Program-made: the position numbers and the translations under genes | Notes under the pieces: generated by a model | What the model was told of the DNA's origin: nothing | Database searches by the model: none | What the model saw: only the letters and a program-made list of their open reading frames with translations | In this document: positions 17,749-26,889 of the stretch, one piece after another | How positions within the stretch are numbered: position 1 is the stretch's first letter | How the letters are laid out: the number at the start of each line of letters is the position of its first letter | Assembly: GCA_028284675.1 (NCBI GenBank) | Contig: JANQRI010000030.1 | Span: forward strand, 48,460 to 112,459 | Direction: 5' to 3' | From: Gammaproteobacteria bacterium | Lineage (GTDB): Bacteria > Pseudomonadota > Gammaproteobacteria > HTCC5015 | Length of the DNA stretch: 64,000 nucleotides

Positions 17749-18303
17749 ATGCAATATCGTAATACTTCAATGCGATATGGGCTGGTTGCCCAGTTTTTTC
17801 ACTGGTTGATCGTCGCATTGATTATCACACAGTTTGTGTTGGCTGAGATTTTTGAGGATATGCCGCTGGGGCTGGAAAAAATAGCCATGATTGTCCGGCA
17901 TAAGGAAATTGGAATGACAGTGTTGCTACTGGCCATATTAAGGCTGATTTGGAGATATTTTAATACGACCCCTGTTTTGCCGGATACTCTGAAAACCTAT
18001 GAACGCCGGTTGGCACATTTAACTCATACACTGTTGTATCTTCTGATTTTTGCGATTCCGGTTTCCGGCTGGATTATGTCTTCATTGGCGAAGATTCCGG
18101 TGGACTATTTTGGTTTATTTGTTTTCCCTGATTTGGTCAGCCCGGACAAGTCTCTGGTGGATACCAGTAAAGTGGTCCATGAACTGCTGACAAAGGCGCT
18201 GTTAATCGTTGTCGGGCTACATGTAATTGCGGCTTTGAAACATCATTTTTTTCTAAAAGATGATGTGCTGAAAAGAATGTTGCCATTTCATAAGCCTGAT
18301 TAA
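17749..18303 (+). CDS. Cytochrome b561
   Basis: A 184-residue di-heme cytochrome of the prokaryotic b561 (YodB/YceJ) family in the inner membrane, passing electrons from quinol. Four hydrophobic helices are visible. Candidate heme histidines stand in QFFHWL, MIVRHKE, LTHTLLYLL and GLHVIAALKHH. The start MQYRNTSMRYGLVAQ matches the family, so ATG 17749 is preferred over GTG 17734. The next gene, a YceI protein, follows after 10 bases. E. coli yceJ-yceI has the same pairing, so the two are likely one operon. Confidence 0.92.
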   Translation: MQYRNTSMRYGLVAQFFHWLIVALIITQFVLAEIFEDMPLGLEKIAMIVRHKEIGMTVLLLAILRLIWRYFNTTPVLPDTLKTYERRLAHLTHTLLYLLIFAIPVSGWIMSSLAKIPVDYFGLFVFPDLVSPDKSLVDTSKVVHELLTKALLIVVGLHVIAALKHHFFLKDDVLKRMLPFHKPD

Positions 18304-18313
18304 TATAAAATTT

Positions 18314-18910
18314 ATGAAGATAAAACAGTATTTCCTATCTGTTGTTTTGCTGGGTTTCGGAGTGACGGGGCTGGCAGATGATTTGAAAAAGTGGGTTTTG
18401 TTACCGGAGCAGAGTCGTCTGAAATTTGTTTTTGAGCAGGCCGGTAGCGATGAAACCGGCCGTTTCGACTCGTTTGATGCGGTATTTTGGTTTAATCCGG
18501 GCTTTGGAGCGGGTGTCCCCGCAGAAGGTCATTTTGAGGTGTCGATTAATATGGCTTCGGTCAACACGGGCGATGATGAGCGGGATCAGATTCTGCGTTC
18601 CGGGGATATGTTTGCGGTTAAGCAGTCTCCGCAGGCTTTTTTTAGGGTGGCTACTATCAGGCATATCGAGAAAAACCGCTACTTAGCCGAAGCAGAGTTG
18701 CAGATTCGTGATAGATCTCACAAAATTACATTTCCGTTTACTTTGGCCCCGGAAACACGTGAGGGTGGGCAAAAAGCATTCAGAATGCGCAGCACAGTGA
18801 CGATCAAGCGTCTTGATTTTGGCGTTGGACAAGGGGACTGGGCTGAAACTACCTGGGTCTCTGATAAGGTGCAGGTAGAGGTTGATGTGTTGGGCCTGAG
18901 TGATAAATAA
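18314..18910 (+). CDS. YceI-family periplasmic protein
   Basis: A 198-residue protein with a signal peptide (MKIKQYFLSVVLLGFGVTGLA). Its lipocalin-like beta barrel belongs to the YceI/TT1927b family, which binds isoprenoid lipids such as polyprenyl or quinone compounds. Family landmarks include SRLKFVFEQAG, a middle MASVNTGDDERDQ helix region, and RSHKITFPF. It is 10 bases after cytochrome b561, suggesting a shared role in quinone or isoprenoid handling. A second, more typical YceI lies at 26890; the two are clearly different in sequence. Confidence 0.88.
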   Translation: MKIKQYFLSVVLLGFGVTGLADDLKKWVLLPEQSRLKFVFEQAGSDETGRFDSFDAVFWFNPGFGAGVPAEGHFEVSINMASVNTGDDERDQILRSGDMFAVKQSPQAFFRVATIRHIEKNRYLAEAELQIRDRSHKITFPFTLAPETREGGQKAFRMRSTVTIKRLDFGVGQGDWAETTWVSDKVQVEVDVLGLSDK

Positions 18911-19053
18911 CATTCGGTTTATATCTTAAGCAATTGAAAAATATAAATATTATTGATTTTTGTCTTTCGGGTCAGGTTTTTATGTATTAATACTTGTTAT
19001 TTGTTTCAACCTTAGTGAAAATGGTTAGTACATATCCCATCGCAGGTGGCTTT

Positions 19054-19611
19054 ATGGCAGACAGCTTAGATAGCCTGGTAACCGAGTTTTACAGGCAACA
19101 GCATCAGGCTCTGATCAAATTTCTGCATCGTAAACTAGGTTCGTTGCAGGAGGCTTATGATGTCGCTCAGCAAACATATGAGCGTTTGCTGAATAACGAT
19201 AAAGCCCGGCAGATCAATAACCCCCGTGCATTCGTGTTCAGAGTCGCAAACAATATTGCGATTGATCATATCAGGCGGCGCAAAGTGCGTGGCGAGAGCG
19301 ATCCGGTAGAGTATGATATCAATGAGCCTGTCGACAGCGGGCTTTCTCCCGATGATAGAGTTGATTACGAATTAACCATTGCGATGGTGCGGATGTTTAT
19401 CACGGAATTACCGCCGAAATGTCGCTCAGCATTTTTATATTATAAATTTGAAGAGCGTGAATATAAGGAGATTGCCCAGCTTCTGGGTTTAAGCGAGAGT
19501 ATGGTCAGGAAATATGTTCTGCGAGCGATTGCATATTGTCGCAGGCGGCTGGACCAATGTACCAATGAAGAGCTTTCAGGAGCTCGCCATTTGTGGGGAG
19601 TTCATTCTTAA
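19054..19611 (+). CDS. FecI-type ECF sigma factor
   Basis: A 185-residue sigma-70 family protein of the iron-starvation/FecI group. Region 2 includes EAYDVAQQTYERLL and NPRAFVFRVANNIAIDHIRRR; region 4 includes LPPKCRSAFLYYKFEEREYKEIA and a helix-turn-helix (LLGLSESMVRKYV). ATG 19054, after GGTGGCTTT, is preferred over the open frame back to 18994. The stop overlaps the anti-sigma start in TAATG. It should direct transcription of the receptor gene at 20884 when FecR releases it. Confidence 0.93.
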   Translation: MADSLDSLVTEFYRQQHQALIKFLHRKLGSLQEAYDVAQQTYERLLNNDKARQINNPRAFVFRVANNIAIDHIRRRKVRGESDPVEYDINEPVDSGLSPDDRVDYELTIAMVRMFITELPPKCRSAFLYYKFEEREYKEIAQLLGLSESMVRKYVLRAIAYCRRRLDQCTNEELSGARHLWGVHS

Positions 19612-20735
19612 TGAGTGAGATTGTCAGTGACGACCAAACCGCCCTGGAGCAGGCGATTCGCTGGTTTACCTGGTTGCGTGATAATAAAGTTGATCCGGAA
19701 TGCATGGATGTATTTTTAAAATGGCGTGCAAGTAGTATAGATAATCAGCAGGCTTATGAAAAAATCGAAGAACTTTGGAAAAATTATGACAGCATTGATG
19801 TGCTGGATTTACCCTGGCCGAGCGAAGTAGAGTTACGGCATGACCAATATGATGGTAGTAACCCTTTACCGTTACCGGAACATAAAAATCCGTTATTGGA
19901 TGATTTGGTTGATGTGATAAGTCAGGACTCCGGAGACTTTATTCTTGGTGAGCTTAAGCAAGTAGATTCTGGCCGTAATACTTCCAAGTGGTGGTTGAGT
20001 GCTGCCGCAGTATTTGTCATATTAGCTGTTGGTTTAGGTTTTGTTACACCTGCACTGCTGGATCGCTTTGAAGATCAGCGGCTGGTTTATGTCACTGCGG
20101 TTGCGAAGCAGCGTGTTGAAAGGCTGGAGGATGGCTCGGTAGTCACATTGGGTGGTAGCTCAGAGATTGTAGTTGCTTTTAATCGTGATCAGCGCAGCAT
20201 TACCTTGCAGAAAGGCGAAGCATTTTTTGAGGTTGCTAAAGATCCCACAAGACCTTTTGTCGTGAATATTGGTGATGGGAAAGTACAGGCAATAGGTACA
20301 TCCTTTAATATCAATAGACGGCAAAACTCAGTTACAGTGAGTGTCATTGAAGGGCAGGTTGAAGTGAGTCATGAAATTGTTACTCAAAAGCCCAATGAGC
20401 ATGAGGTTTTGCGGAAGCAGCTGATGCAGGGTGATCAGCTGGTTTACGATAAAACCACTAATGTTTGGCTGGCAGGGCAAAGCACATTAGACAGAGCAAA
20501 ATTTTGGCGTGATGGAAGGCTGGCGTATATTAACGAAAGGCTTGACGCTGTATTACAGGATGTCAATCGTTATTCGGCGCGAAAATTATTTATTGGTGAT
20601 GCTGCATTGGCTGAGTTGCGTTATACCGGCACTTTTTTTCAAGCTGGTGTGGAAGAGTGGCTGCAGGCTTTGCAGGATACTTTTCAGATAAAAGTCTTGG
20701 AGTTGGATGACCGGATTATTTTGTTGGAATCTTAG
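19611..20735 (+). CDS. FecR-family anti-sigma regulator
   Basis: A 374-residue membrane regulator. The N-terminal cytoplasmic part (EQAIRWFTWLRDNKVDPEC) is the DUF4880 domain that contacts the sigma factor. One transmembrane helix follows (WWLSAAAVFVILAVGLGF, about residues 124-144). The periplasmic FecR domain has the family core LEDGSVVTLGGSSEI, KGEAFFEVAKDPTRPFVV and GTSFNI. It ends with a secretin/TonB-like short domain. It should relay occupancy of the receptor at 20884 to FecI. Start ATG at 19611 overlaps the fecI stop. Confidence 0.93.
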   Translation: MSEIVSDDQTALEQAIRWFTWLRDNKVDPECMDVFLKWRASSIDNQQAYEKIEELWKNYDSIDVLDLPWPSEVELRHDQYDGSNPLPLPEHKNPLLDDLVDVISQDSGDFILGELKQVDSGRNTSKWWLSAAAVFVILAVGLGFVTPALLDRFEDQRLVYVTAVAKQRVERLEDGSVVTLGGSSEIVVAFNRDQRSITLQKGEAFFEVAKDPTRPFVVNIGDGKVQAIGTSFNINRRQNSVTVSVIEGQVEVSHEIVTQKPNEHEVLRKQLMQGDQLVYDKTTNVWLAGQSTLDRAKFWRDGRLAYINERLDAVLQDVNRYSARKLFIGDAALAELRYTGTFFQAGVEEWLQALQDTFQIKVLELDDRIILLES

Positions 20736-20883
20736 TCTGAATTTCAATAAGTAAGGGCCTTATCTTTTCAGGAGCGCCAACCAACAAAGGTATCAGTAAT
20801 AAAGTTGGTATCAGGCGGGCATCAAAGCAGTGCCTATAGTAATCTGACTAAAAGCAATGTTCAGTTATTTGAGAGAATGACAT
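20736..20883 (+). promoter_or_regulatory. Region before the receptor gene, with a repeated octamer
   Basis: 148 bases separate fecR from the receptor. An exact octamer GGTATCAG occurs at 20789-20796 and again at 20807-20814, in direct orientation 18 bases apart. CCAAC and GTTGG around it could pair. This is where a FecI-dependent promoter would be expected, but no assignment can be made. GAGAGA precedes the ATG. Confidence 0.3.
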
Positions 20884-23334
20884 ATGCATGAGCGCTGTCG
20901 GCGTATCTGTGTGCCAATTTTGTTATTGACCGGTCTGTTGTTTGCTGGATTTCCTTTGCTTGCCGAGGATAACAATAGAAAGCTGTTTGATTTCAATATA
21001 AAACGCCAGGCTTTAAGCACAGCGCTACTCGATTTTTCCTATCAGTGTAATGTACAGGTTGTTTTACCCGGCTATTTGGCTGAAGGGTTGCTTGCGAAAG
21101 CGGTTGCGGGAAAGCTGACGCCTGCCAAAGCGCTTGATGTATTGCTCACCGGAAGCAATCTTCAGTATGAGTTTATCGGAACGACAACAGTTACTATTAC
21201 GCGCAAACCTGTGCAAAAACAGGTGTCAGGTCGTCGTCGTGTTGGTCAGTTTGCAGTAGAACAGTTGCTGGTGACGGCAGCCGATGAAAAACCCCCTTTA
21301 CAGGATGTGTCGATATCGTTCGCATCATTAAACGGTGAAGACCTGGAATCAAGAGGTGTTACCAAGGCGGATGAGTTACAGCAGTTTGTGCCGGGTCTTA
21401 CAGTTGAGTCTGCTCAGCTGGGCAGCACAGAGTTTAGTATTCGGGGAGTAGGGTTCAGTAATGATGATCTGTCGACACAACCCGGTGTTGGTGTGTTTAT
21501 TGATGACATATATATTCCGCGGCAGGGGCCGGCCAATATGGCTTTGTATGAGATTGATCGTGTGCAGGTTTTACGAGGTCCACAAGCCATACTATACGGG
21601 AGAAATGCGACAGGTGGGGCACTGGTCTATCGTACTAAAAAGCCCTCTGCGGATTTTGAGGCCCGTTACTTGATTGATGTCGGTGACCAGGGCCGCTTCA
21701 ACAATACACTTGCGTTAAACGGGCCGCTTGCATACGGTATAACCGGGCAGTTTGCGGTTGCATCATTTCAGCGTGACCCTATTATGAATAACCGTAACCC
21801 ATCTGAACCTCAAGGCAATAATACAGACAGCTTATCGGCACGTGCTGCCATACGCATTGCTAAAGACGATCAAGTCGAATGGTTGTTTAGTATGGATACC
21901 GAAAACACGGACCAACTCGGGGTGCTTTACAGTATTGGTCCAGGAGAGCCTTTTCAGTTTGCTCCCGGTTTACCTTCAGTGCCGGCCAGTAACCCGCTGC
22001 GTAGCGCCGATGTCAGTTTTACCGGCAGAGAACGTTTACGGCTTAACGGCATTATGGCGCGCGCGAATATTAGTGCTGCTAATTATGATGCTTCATATAT
22101 CTTGGGTTATCGAAAACACAAGCTTTTTGGTGCGTATGACCTGGATCAAACTCGGGCGGAGCTGGTAAATAAACGATTTTCTGAACAGTCCAGTCTAAGT
22201 TCTTTTGAAGCACGATTTAGCTCTCCGGAAAAAAAAGGTCGGCCTCGCAATGGAGATGTAAGTTGGTTGACGGGTGTTTATTTGTTAAACGAGGATGCAG
22301 ATACCGTTAAAGAGTTTTTTGCGCCAGGCCTGAATGCCGGCGACAATACCTGGCAGCAGGATCTGGCTAATACTCATTATGCTTTGTATGCACAGGGGCG
22401 TTATGCGTTGACCGATAGTGTACAGCTGATTGGTGGTGTTCGTTATTTGGCTGAATTTAAAGACTTTGAGTTGTTGGCGCAATCGGATGCTGCTACAGCC
22501 GGAAATCCCTATATTCAGGAAAATTTTGGTATTGAGCGTCGTCGTGACTGGCGCAGGTTGGTACCCAGGATCGGAGTTCACTATGAATATAATCCGGATG
22601 TGTCGATGTATGTGAGCGTCGGTGCCGGTTATAAGCCGGGTGGTTATCCCGGAACGCCCGGCACCCAGGCAAATGCAATTAACTCTTTTAAGCACGAGCG
22701 GGCAGAAAGTCTCGAGTTGGGTTTAAGGTCGGTTTTATTCGCCAATCGTATAAAAGTCCATCTGGCTGCATTTTTTGCCGATTATCAGGGTTTGCAGGTT
22801 TTTGGAACTGATGCCTTTGGTAATAATTTGACCGCAAATGCGGAAAAGACCGATATAAATGGCTTTGAATTAGAGGCTCAGGCTCGTTTAGGCACTAATT
22901 TGAAGTTGAGTATGGGGTTGTCTTTTGTCGCAGCGGAATTTGATGATTTTATTTTAAGCATAGACGGGCAACCCCTGGATAAATCCGGTGACCAGGTTCC
23001 CCGGGTTCCGGATGGCACTTTAAATTTATCGGCGGTTTATTTTTTTCCGGAAACCAAGTACGGCGCTTTTTCAATGCGAACGGATGCAATTTATAGCGAA
23101 GAGGCCGTAGATATTCGTTCTGAGCCGGCATGGTCGAGTTATAAAACGGTGAATCTTTGGTTTGATTTTATTGCGTATAGCGGTATTTGGGAGGTCGGCG
23201 CCTGGGTGCGTAATATCACTGATGAAGTATATTTTCAGGCAACATCGCCAGGTATCACTGCTGCCGGGACAGCTTTTGCGCGCAAGCTGCAGCCGCCAAG
23301 ACTCTATGGTGTAAGCTTCAAGTATCATTGGTAA
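20884..23334 (+). CDS. TonB-dependent receptor with STN signalling domain
   Basis: An 816-residue outer-membrane receptor. After the signal peptide comes an STN domain (about residues 35-100, FDFNIKRQALSTALLDFSYQ), the part that talks to FecR. The plug domain follows (VERVQVLRGP-like stretch DRVQVLRGPQAILYGRN, then TGGALVYRTKKP) and a 22-strand barrel ending in FKYHW with a terminal Trp. Together with the upstream FecI/FecR genes it forms a cell-surface signalling module. The ligand is unknown; the barrel resembles Cirin-type receptors in length. Energy would come from a TonB system such as that at 30-34 kb. Confidence 0.94.
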   Translation: MHERCRRICVPILLLTGLLFAGFPLLAEDNNRKLFDFNIKRQALSTALLDFSYQCNVQVVLPGYLAEGLLAKAVAGKLTPAKALDVLLTGSNLQYEFIGTTTVTITRKPVQKQVSGRRRVGQFAVEQLLVTAADEKPPLQDVSISFASLNGEDLESRGVTKADELQQFVPGLTVESAQLGSTEFSIRGVGFSNDDLSTQPGVGVFIDDIYIPRQGPANMALYEIDRVQVLRGPQAILYGRNATGGALVYRTKKPSADFEARYLIDVGDQGRFNNTLALNGPLAYGITGQFAVASFQRDPIMNNRNPSEPQGNNTDSLSARAAIRIAKDDQVEWLFSMDTENTDQLGVLYSIGPGEPFQFAPGLPSVPASNPLRSADVSFTGRERLRLNGIMARANISAANYDASYILGYRKHKLFGAYDLDQTRAELVNKRFSEQSSLSSFEARFSSPEKKGRPRNGDVSWLTGVYLLNEDADTVKEFFAPGLNAGDNTWQQDLANTHYALYAQGRYALTDSVQLIGGVRYLAEFKDFELLAQSDAATAGNPYIQENFGIERRRDWRRLVPRIGVHYEYNPDVSMYVSVGAGYKPGGYPGTPGTQANAINSFKHERAESLELGLRSVLFANRIKVHLAAFFADYQGLQVFGTDAFGNNLTANAEKTDINGFELEAQARLGTNLKLSMGLSFVAAEFDDFILSIDGQPLDKSGDQVPRVPDGTLNLSAVYFFPETKYGAFSMRTDAIYSEEAVDIRSEPAWSSYKTVNLWFDFIAYSGIWEVGAWVRNITDEVYFQATSPGITAAGTAFARKLQPPRLYGVSFKYHW

Positions 23335-23462
23335 ATATTGTTATTATTCAATATCATATAAACATTTATTAAAAATAATTTTAACTTTATGGCCGGCTTC
23401 GGTATTAATAAATTCAAAAAATATTCCCAAATTTGTAGCCTAATACGTCTAAGCAATAACGC
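23335..23462. other. A/T-rich gap after the receptor gene
   Basis: About 128 A/T-rich bases with no reading frame. They probably hold the promoter for the structured RNA or ABC operon that follows, but no clear -35/-10 pair was found. Confidence 0.4.
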
Positions 23463-23556
23463 GGTGTGGTATCCCGGTTTAAGAATCAAAAAAATGGATA
23501 CCCTCAACACCATAGAAAGGGGGATAAAGCCTGTCTGAAAAGACAGGCTTTTTTTA
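23463..23556 (+). ncRNA. Candidate structured RNA ending in a strong terminator
   Basis: A compact folded segment. GGTGT (23463-23467) pairs with ACACC (23507-23511), and GGTATCC (23468-23474) with GGATACC (23496-23502), leaving a four-base bulge and a 21-base loop. The linker includes GGGGG, and a perfect intrinsic terminator follows directly. It could be a small RNA of about 90-100 nucleotides or a cis-acting leader that controls readthrough into the ABC transporter 87 bases downstream. It does not match the cyclic di-GMP, guanidine or other riboswitch consensus sequences I know. Confidence 0.45.
23529..23556 (+). terminator. Rho-independent terminator
   Basis: A perfect 8-bp stem GCCTGTCT (23529-23536) / AGACAGGC (23541-23548) closed by a GAAA tetraloop and followed by seven T residues. 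It could end the receptor transcript, or a shorter RNA starting near 23460. It lies before the ABC transporter gene in the same direction, so attenuation is also possible. Confidence 0.9.
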
Positions 23557-23643
23557 TTGTCTGGTCTGCTGGAAAATAGCAATCTGTCTGAACTATCAGG
23601 CGTATATTGGTCCAACATGGCTTGGTAAAAATCAAAGGGATTT

Positions 23644-24351
23644 ATGTCAGCGAATAAATTAGTTGAGCTCCGTAAGCTGCATCTGGAGCTGTTCAGTGAT
23701 GCCGGTCGAGTGCATGTACTGCGGGGTGTGGATCTGGTGCTTGATCGAAATGAGTCTGTAGGTCTGGTTGGGCCTTCGGGCTCCGGTAAATCGAGTTTGA
23801 TGGCTGTGATTGCCGGGCTGGAACGGCCCACTGCAGGTTCGGTTTTCATAGAAGAACATGATATTACCGATATGGATGAAGACAGGTTGGCACAATTCCG
23901 TCGCCGGCGTATCAGTATCGTTTTTCAGGCTTTCCACCTTATTCCAACCATGACTGCGTTGGAAAATGTTGCGCTTCCTCTGGAGTTTGCCGGTATCGAT
24001 AATGCGATGCGGCGTGCTACAGATGATTTGGCAGCCGTTGGGCTGCAGGATCGTTTAAAGCATTATCCGTCACAGTTATCCGGAGGCGAGCAGCAGCGTG
24101 TTGCACTGGCACGTGCGATGGCACCCAGGCCGCAGCTGTTGCTTGCTGATGAGCCTACCGGGAATCTGGATGGTGAAACAGGGCAAAAAATAATAGAGCT
24201 CATGTTTGAGCTACACAGAGCGCACAATACGGCGTTAATGATTATTACTCATGACCTGGAGCTGGCTGCTCGTTGTGACCGGCTGGTGCATTTGCGTGAT
24301 GGGCAGATACAGAGCGATCAACCTGTATCGTCGGTTTTAGCAGGCGGATGA
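23644..24351 (+). CDS. ABC transporter ATP-binding protein, YbbA/LolD type
   Basis: A 235-residue ATPase of the MacB/LolD/YbbA group. Walker A is GPSGSGKSSLM, the signature LSGGEQQRVALARAMA, Walker B LLLADEPTGNLD, and the H-loop IITHDLE. It overlaps the permease gene by ATGA, so the two form one unit. In many proteobacteria YbbA/YbbP is next to tesA; here tesA lies 13 kb away. The substrate of this group is unproven. Confidence 0.93.
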   Translation: MSANKLVELRKLHLELFSDAGRVHVLRGVDLVLDRNESVGLVGPSGSGKSSLMAVIAGLERPTAGSVFIEEHDITDMDEDRLAQFRRRRISIVFQAFHLIPTMTALENVALPLEFAGIDNAMRRATDDLAAVGLQDRLKHYPSQLSGGEQQRVALARAMAPRPQLLLADEPTGNLDGETGQKIIELMFELHRAHNTALMIITHDLELAARCDRLVHLRDGQIQSDQPVSSVLAGG

Positions 24352-26861
24352 ACGTTTTATTGCAAAATGCCCGTTACGCGTTACGGGAATTTCGTGTCGG
24401 ATTACAGGGCTTCGGTATATTTCTGGCCTGTCTGTCATTAGGTGTGGCTACGATGATGTCGGTTGGGTCACTGACAACAATGATCGAGACTGCGATTGCG
24501 GAGAATGGCAGAAACCTGCTGGGAGGGGATGTCGAAGTGCATACGCGCGGCGCGGATCTTCCCGGGGAGGTGACCGGGTTTCTGCAGCAAAGCGGTGTTG
24601 TGACACGTATCCGGCGCCTGGTGACCATGTCACAACTGCCTGAACAAGATGCTATCCAACTGACAATGCTAAAAGCCATTGAGGCAGAATATCCTCTATA
24701 TGGCCATTTACAGCTTGAACCGGAGTCTGCGCCTGAAGTTGCGCTATCGCGACGTAGTGGGCATTGGGGCGCGTTGATTGATGTGGATCTGCAGAAACGC
24801 TTCGATATTAAAACAGGCAGCATTATTGCGATCGGTGACCTTGAATATCAGGTGCGTGGAGTCATCCTGCATCAGCCTGACGCGGCTGTACAGGGAATAA
24901 AATTTGCACCCACGGTTATTGTGGGTGGGGAAAGCCTTGATGATAGCGGCTTGATAAAAGCCGGCAGTATCGTGCGTTATGACTATCGCGTCAAACTGGA
25001 TTCTGGCGTAGACCCGGAGCTTTGGCGATCGCGGTTTGAGCAAAGGTTCGGTTCGGATCAGTATCAGATACGTACACGTAATGAGAGTGTTCCGGGCCTG
25101 GATCGAATTTTGGAGCGTGTTGGCTTGTTCTTGTCTGTTATCAGTGTAACGGCGCTGGTGGTAGGCGGCGTTGGTATCGGCAATGCAGTGAAATCTTATC
25201 TGGCACGCAAACGGGAGGTCATCGCGACATTAAAATGCTTGGGTGCTACCCGAAGTGATATTTTTGGAATATATTTTATTCAGATATTGTTGCTAACAAC
25301 GATAGGCGCTGTCATAGGTGTGTTTGTCGGTATGTTGGTGCCATGGTTATTATCCGAGGTTTTGCAGCAATGGTGGTCGCTCCCGGTAAAGATCCGAATA
25401 TACCCTCTACCATTGGTTCATGCGGTGTTATTTGGGTTTTGCATCGCGTTGTTGTTTTCAATATGGCCCCTGGCAACTGCAGTGGCGACACCGGCAGCAG
25501 GCTTGTTTCGTAGCCGGGTCGTGCCCCAAAACCTAATGGTCGGTGGGCGCTATGTCTTTATATCCGTATTAATAACGCTCATGTTGCTGTTAATGACGGT
25601 TTCAACCGTCAGGAACCCGCTATTTGTCGCATCGTGTTTTTTGACTTTGGGTGCTGTGTTGTGGTTTCTAGGCGGGCTGGCAAAAGGCTTAAAATGGATC
25701 AGTAAAAAAATACCGTTGCCCGTTGACCCCCGTATCAGGCTGGCTGTAACCAATATACACCGTCCTGGTATGCCGCTTGTCAGCATCGTGATTTCTTTGG
25801 GGATAGGGCTGAGCCTGTTTGTTGCGGTCGCATCGTTGCACAGCAACGTGGCCGCGCAAATCAGTCGCGAATTGCCAAAATCTTCTCCGACACATTTTTT
25901 TATTGATGTTCAGCCTTATCAGCTATCGTCTCTGCAACAAGAAATCGGCAAATTATCCGGTATTACCCATTTTGAAAATGCGGCGATGGTGAGTGCGCGT
26001 ATCACGGGAATAAATGGCCAGGGAGTTGATGCGTGGCCGCAAAAAACGACTGAGTTGCAAAATACTCAACGTATTGCGGTTATGCCGGAGTTGCCTCCTG
26101 GGAATTCGGTGATAGCAGGGCAGTGGTGGCCGGTAGACTATAATGGACCACCGTTGCTTTCTTTATCTGAGCATACTGCCGAGCGCCTGGGCCTTACGGT
26201 AGGTGATAAGTTGACGCTTACGGCAAATGGGCGCACTTTGACTGGAAAGCTTGCCGCAATACGCAGGGTTGACTGGGGTTCCATGAGTATTAATTTCCGG
26301 TTTGTTGCATCACCGAATACATTTGCCGGTCAGCCGCAAACCCATGTTGCGACAGTAAGTGCCGAAAGCACTGTGGAGACCGCATTGTACCGCTTGGTAG
26401 CCGGGCAGTTTCCCAATGTCAGCCTGATCAATGTGCGGGAAATAATGAGTCTGGTGCAGTCATTGCTCACCGATATGGGGTATGCAATAAATGCTGCGGC
26501 CGCGGTGACTATACTTGCCGGCGCCCTGGTTCTTGCCGGCGCGATTGCAGCAGGGCAGTATCAGCGTATTTACGACGCAGTGATACTTAAAGTTCTGGGT
26601 GCGCGCAGCATGGATGTATTGGTATGTTATATATTCGAATATTTTGTCGTCAGTGCTGTCACCGGTGTTATAGCGGTCTTATTGGGTGGTGGTGCGGCGT
26701 ATTTTATTGTATCGGGACTAATGGAATTACCGTGGGTGTTGCCAACCGGTGTTATGTTGGCAACCGTTGGTGTTAGTATCGCTCTTGTCATTGGCTTGGG
26801 TTTAGTGGGCACCTGGCAAGCTTTGGCAAAAAAACCTGCACGTGTACTAAGAACTGAATGA
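24348..26861 (+). CDS. ABC transporter permease, YbbP/FtsX type
   Basis: An 837-residue permease with ten predicted membrane helices in the arrangement of YbbP: one helix, a periplasmic domain, three helices, a second set of helices, another periplasmic domain and three more helices, with two FtsX domains (around residues 260-380 and 710-830). FtsX blocks such as REVIATLKCLGATRSDIF and DAVILKVLGARSMDVL are clear duplicates of each other. Such proteins act as mechanotransmitters rather than channels. Its role is unknown. The start overlaps the ATPase stop. Confidence 0.9.
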   Translation: MNVLLQNARYALREFRVGLQGFGIFLACLSLGVATMMSVGSLTTMIETAIAENGRNLLGGDVEVHTRGADLPGEVTGFLQQSGVVTRIRRLVTMSQLPEQDAIQLTMLKAIEAEYPLYGHLQLEPESAPEVALSRRSGHWGALIDVDLQKRFDIKTGSIIAIGDLEYQVRGVILHQPDAAVQGIKFAPTVIVGGESLDDSGLIKAGSIVRYDYRVKLDSGVDPELWRSRFEQRFGSDQYQIRTRNESVPGLDRILERVGLFLSVISVTALVVGGVGIGNAVKSYLARKREVIATLKCLGATRSDIFGIYFIQILLLTTIGAVIGVFVGMLVPWLLSEVLQQWWSLPVKIRIYPLPLVHAVLFGFCIALLFSIWPLATAVATPAAGLFRSRVVPQNLMVGGRYVFISVLITLMLLLMTVSTVRNPLFVASCFLTLGAVLWFLGGLAKGLKWISKKIPLPVDPRIRLAVTNIHRPGMPLVSIVISLGIGLSLFVAVASLHSNVAAQISRELPKSSPTHFFIDVQPYQLSSLQQEIGKLSGITHFENAAMVSARITGINGQGVDAWPQKTTELQNTQRIAVMPELPPGNSVIAGQWWPVDYNGPPLLSLSEHTAERLGLTVGDKLTLTANGRTLTGKLAAIRRVDWGSMSINFRFVASPNTFAGQPQTHVATVSAESTVETALYRLVAGQFPNVSLINVREIMSLVQSLLTDMGYAINAAAAVTILAGALVLAGAIAAGQYQRIYDAVILKVLGARSMDVLVCYIFEYFVVSAVTGVIAVLLGGGAAYFIVSGLMELPWVLPTGVMLATVGVSIALVIGLGLVGTWQALAKKPARVLRTE

Positions 26862-26889
26862 CGTAGAATTTCAAACTAAGGAGTCAAGT

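Noticed and set aside
23463..23528. Cyclic di-GMP (GEMM) or guanidine riboswitch
   Set aside because: The conserved loop and joint sequences of those classes are absent; only the general shape of an aptamer plus terminator is seen.
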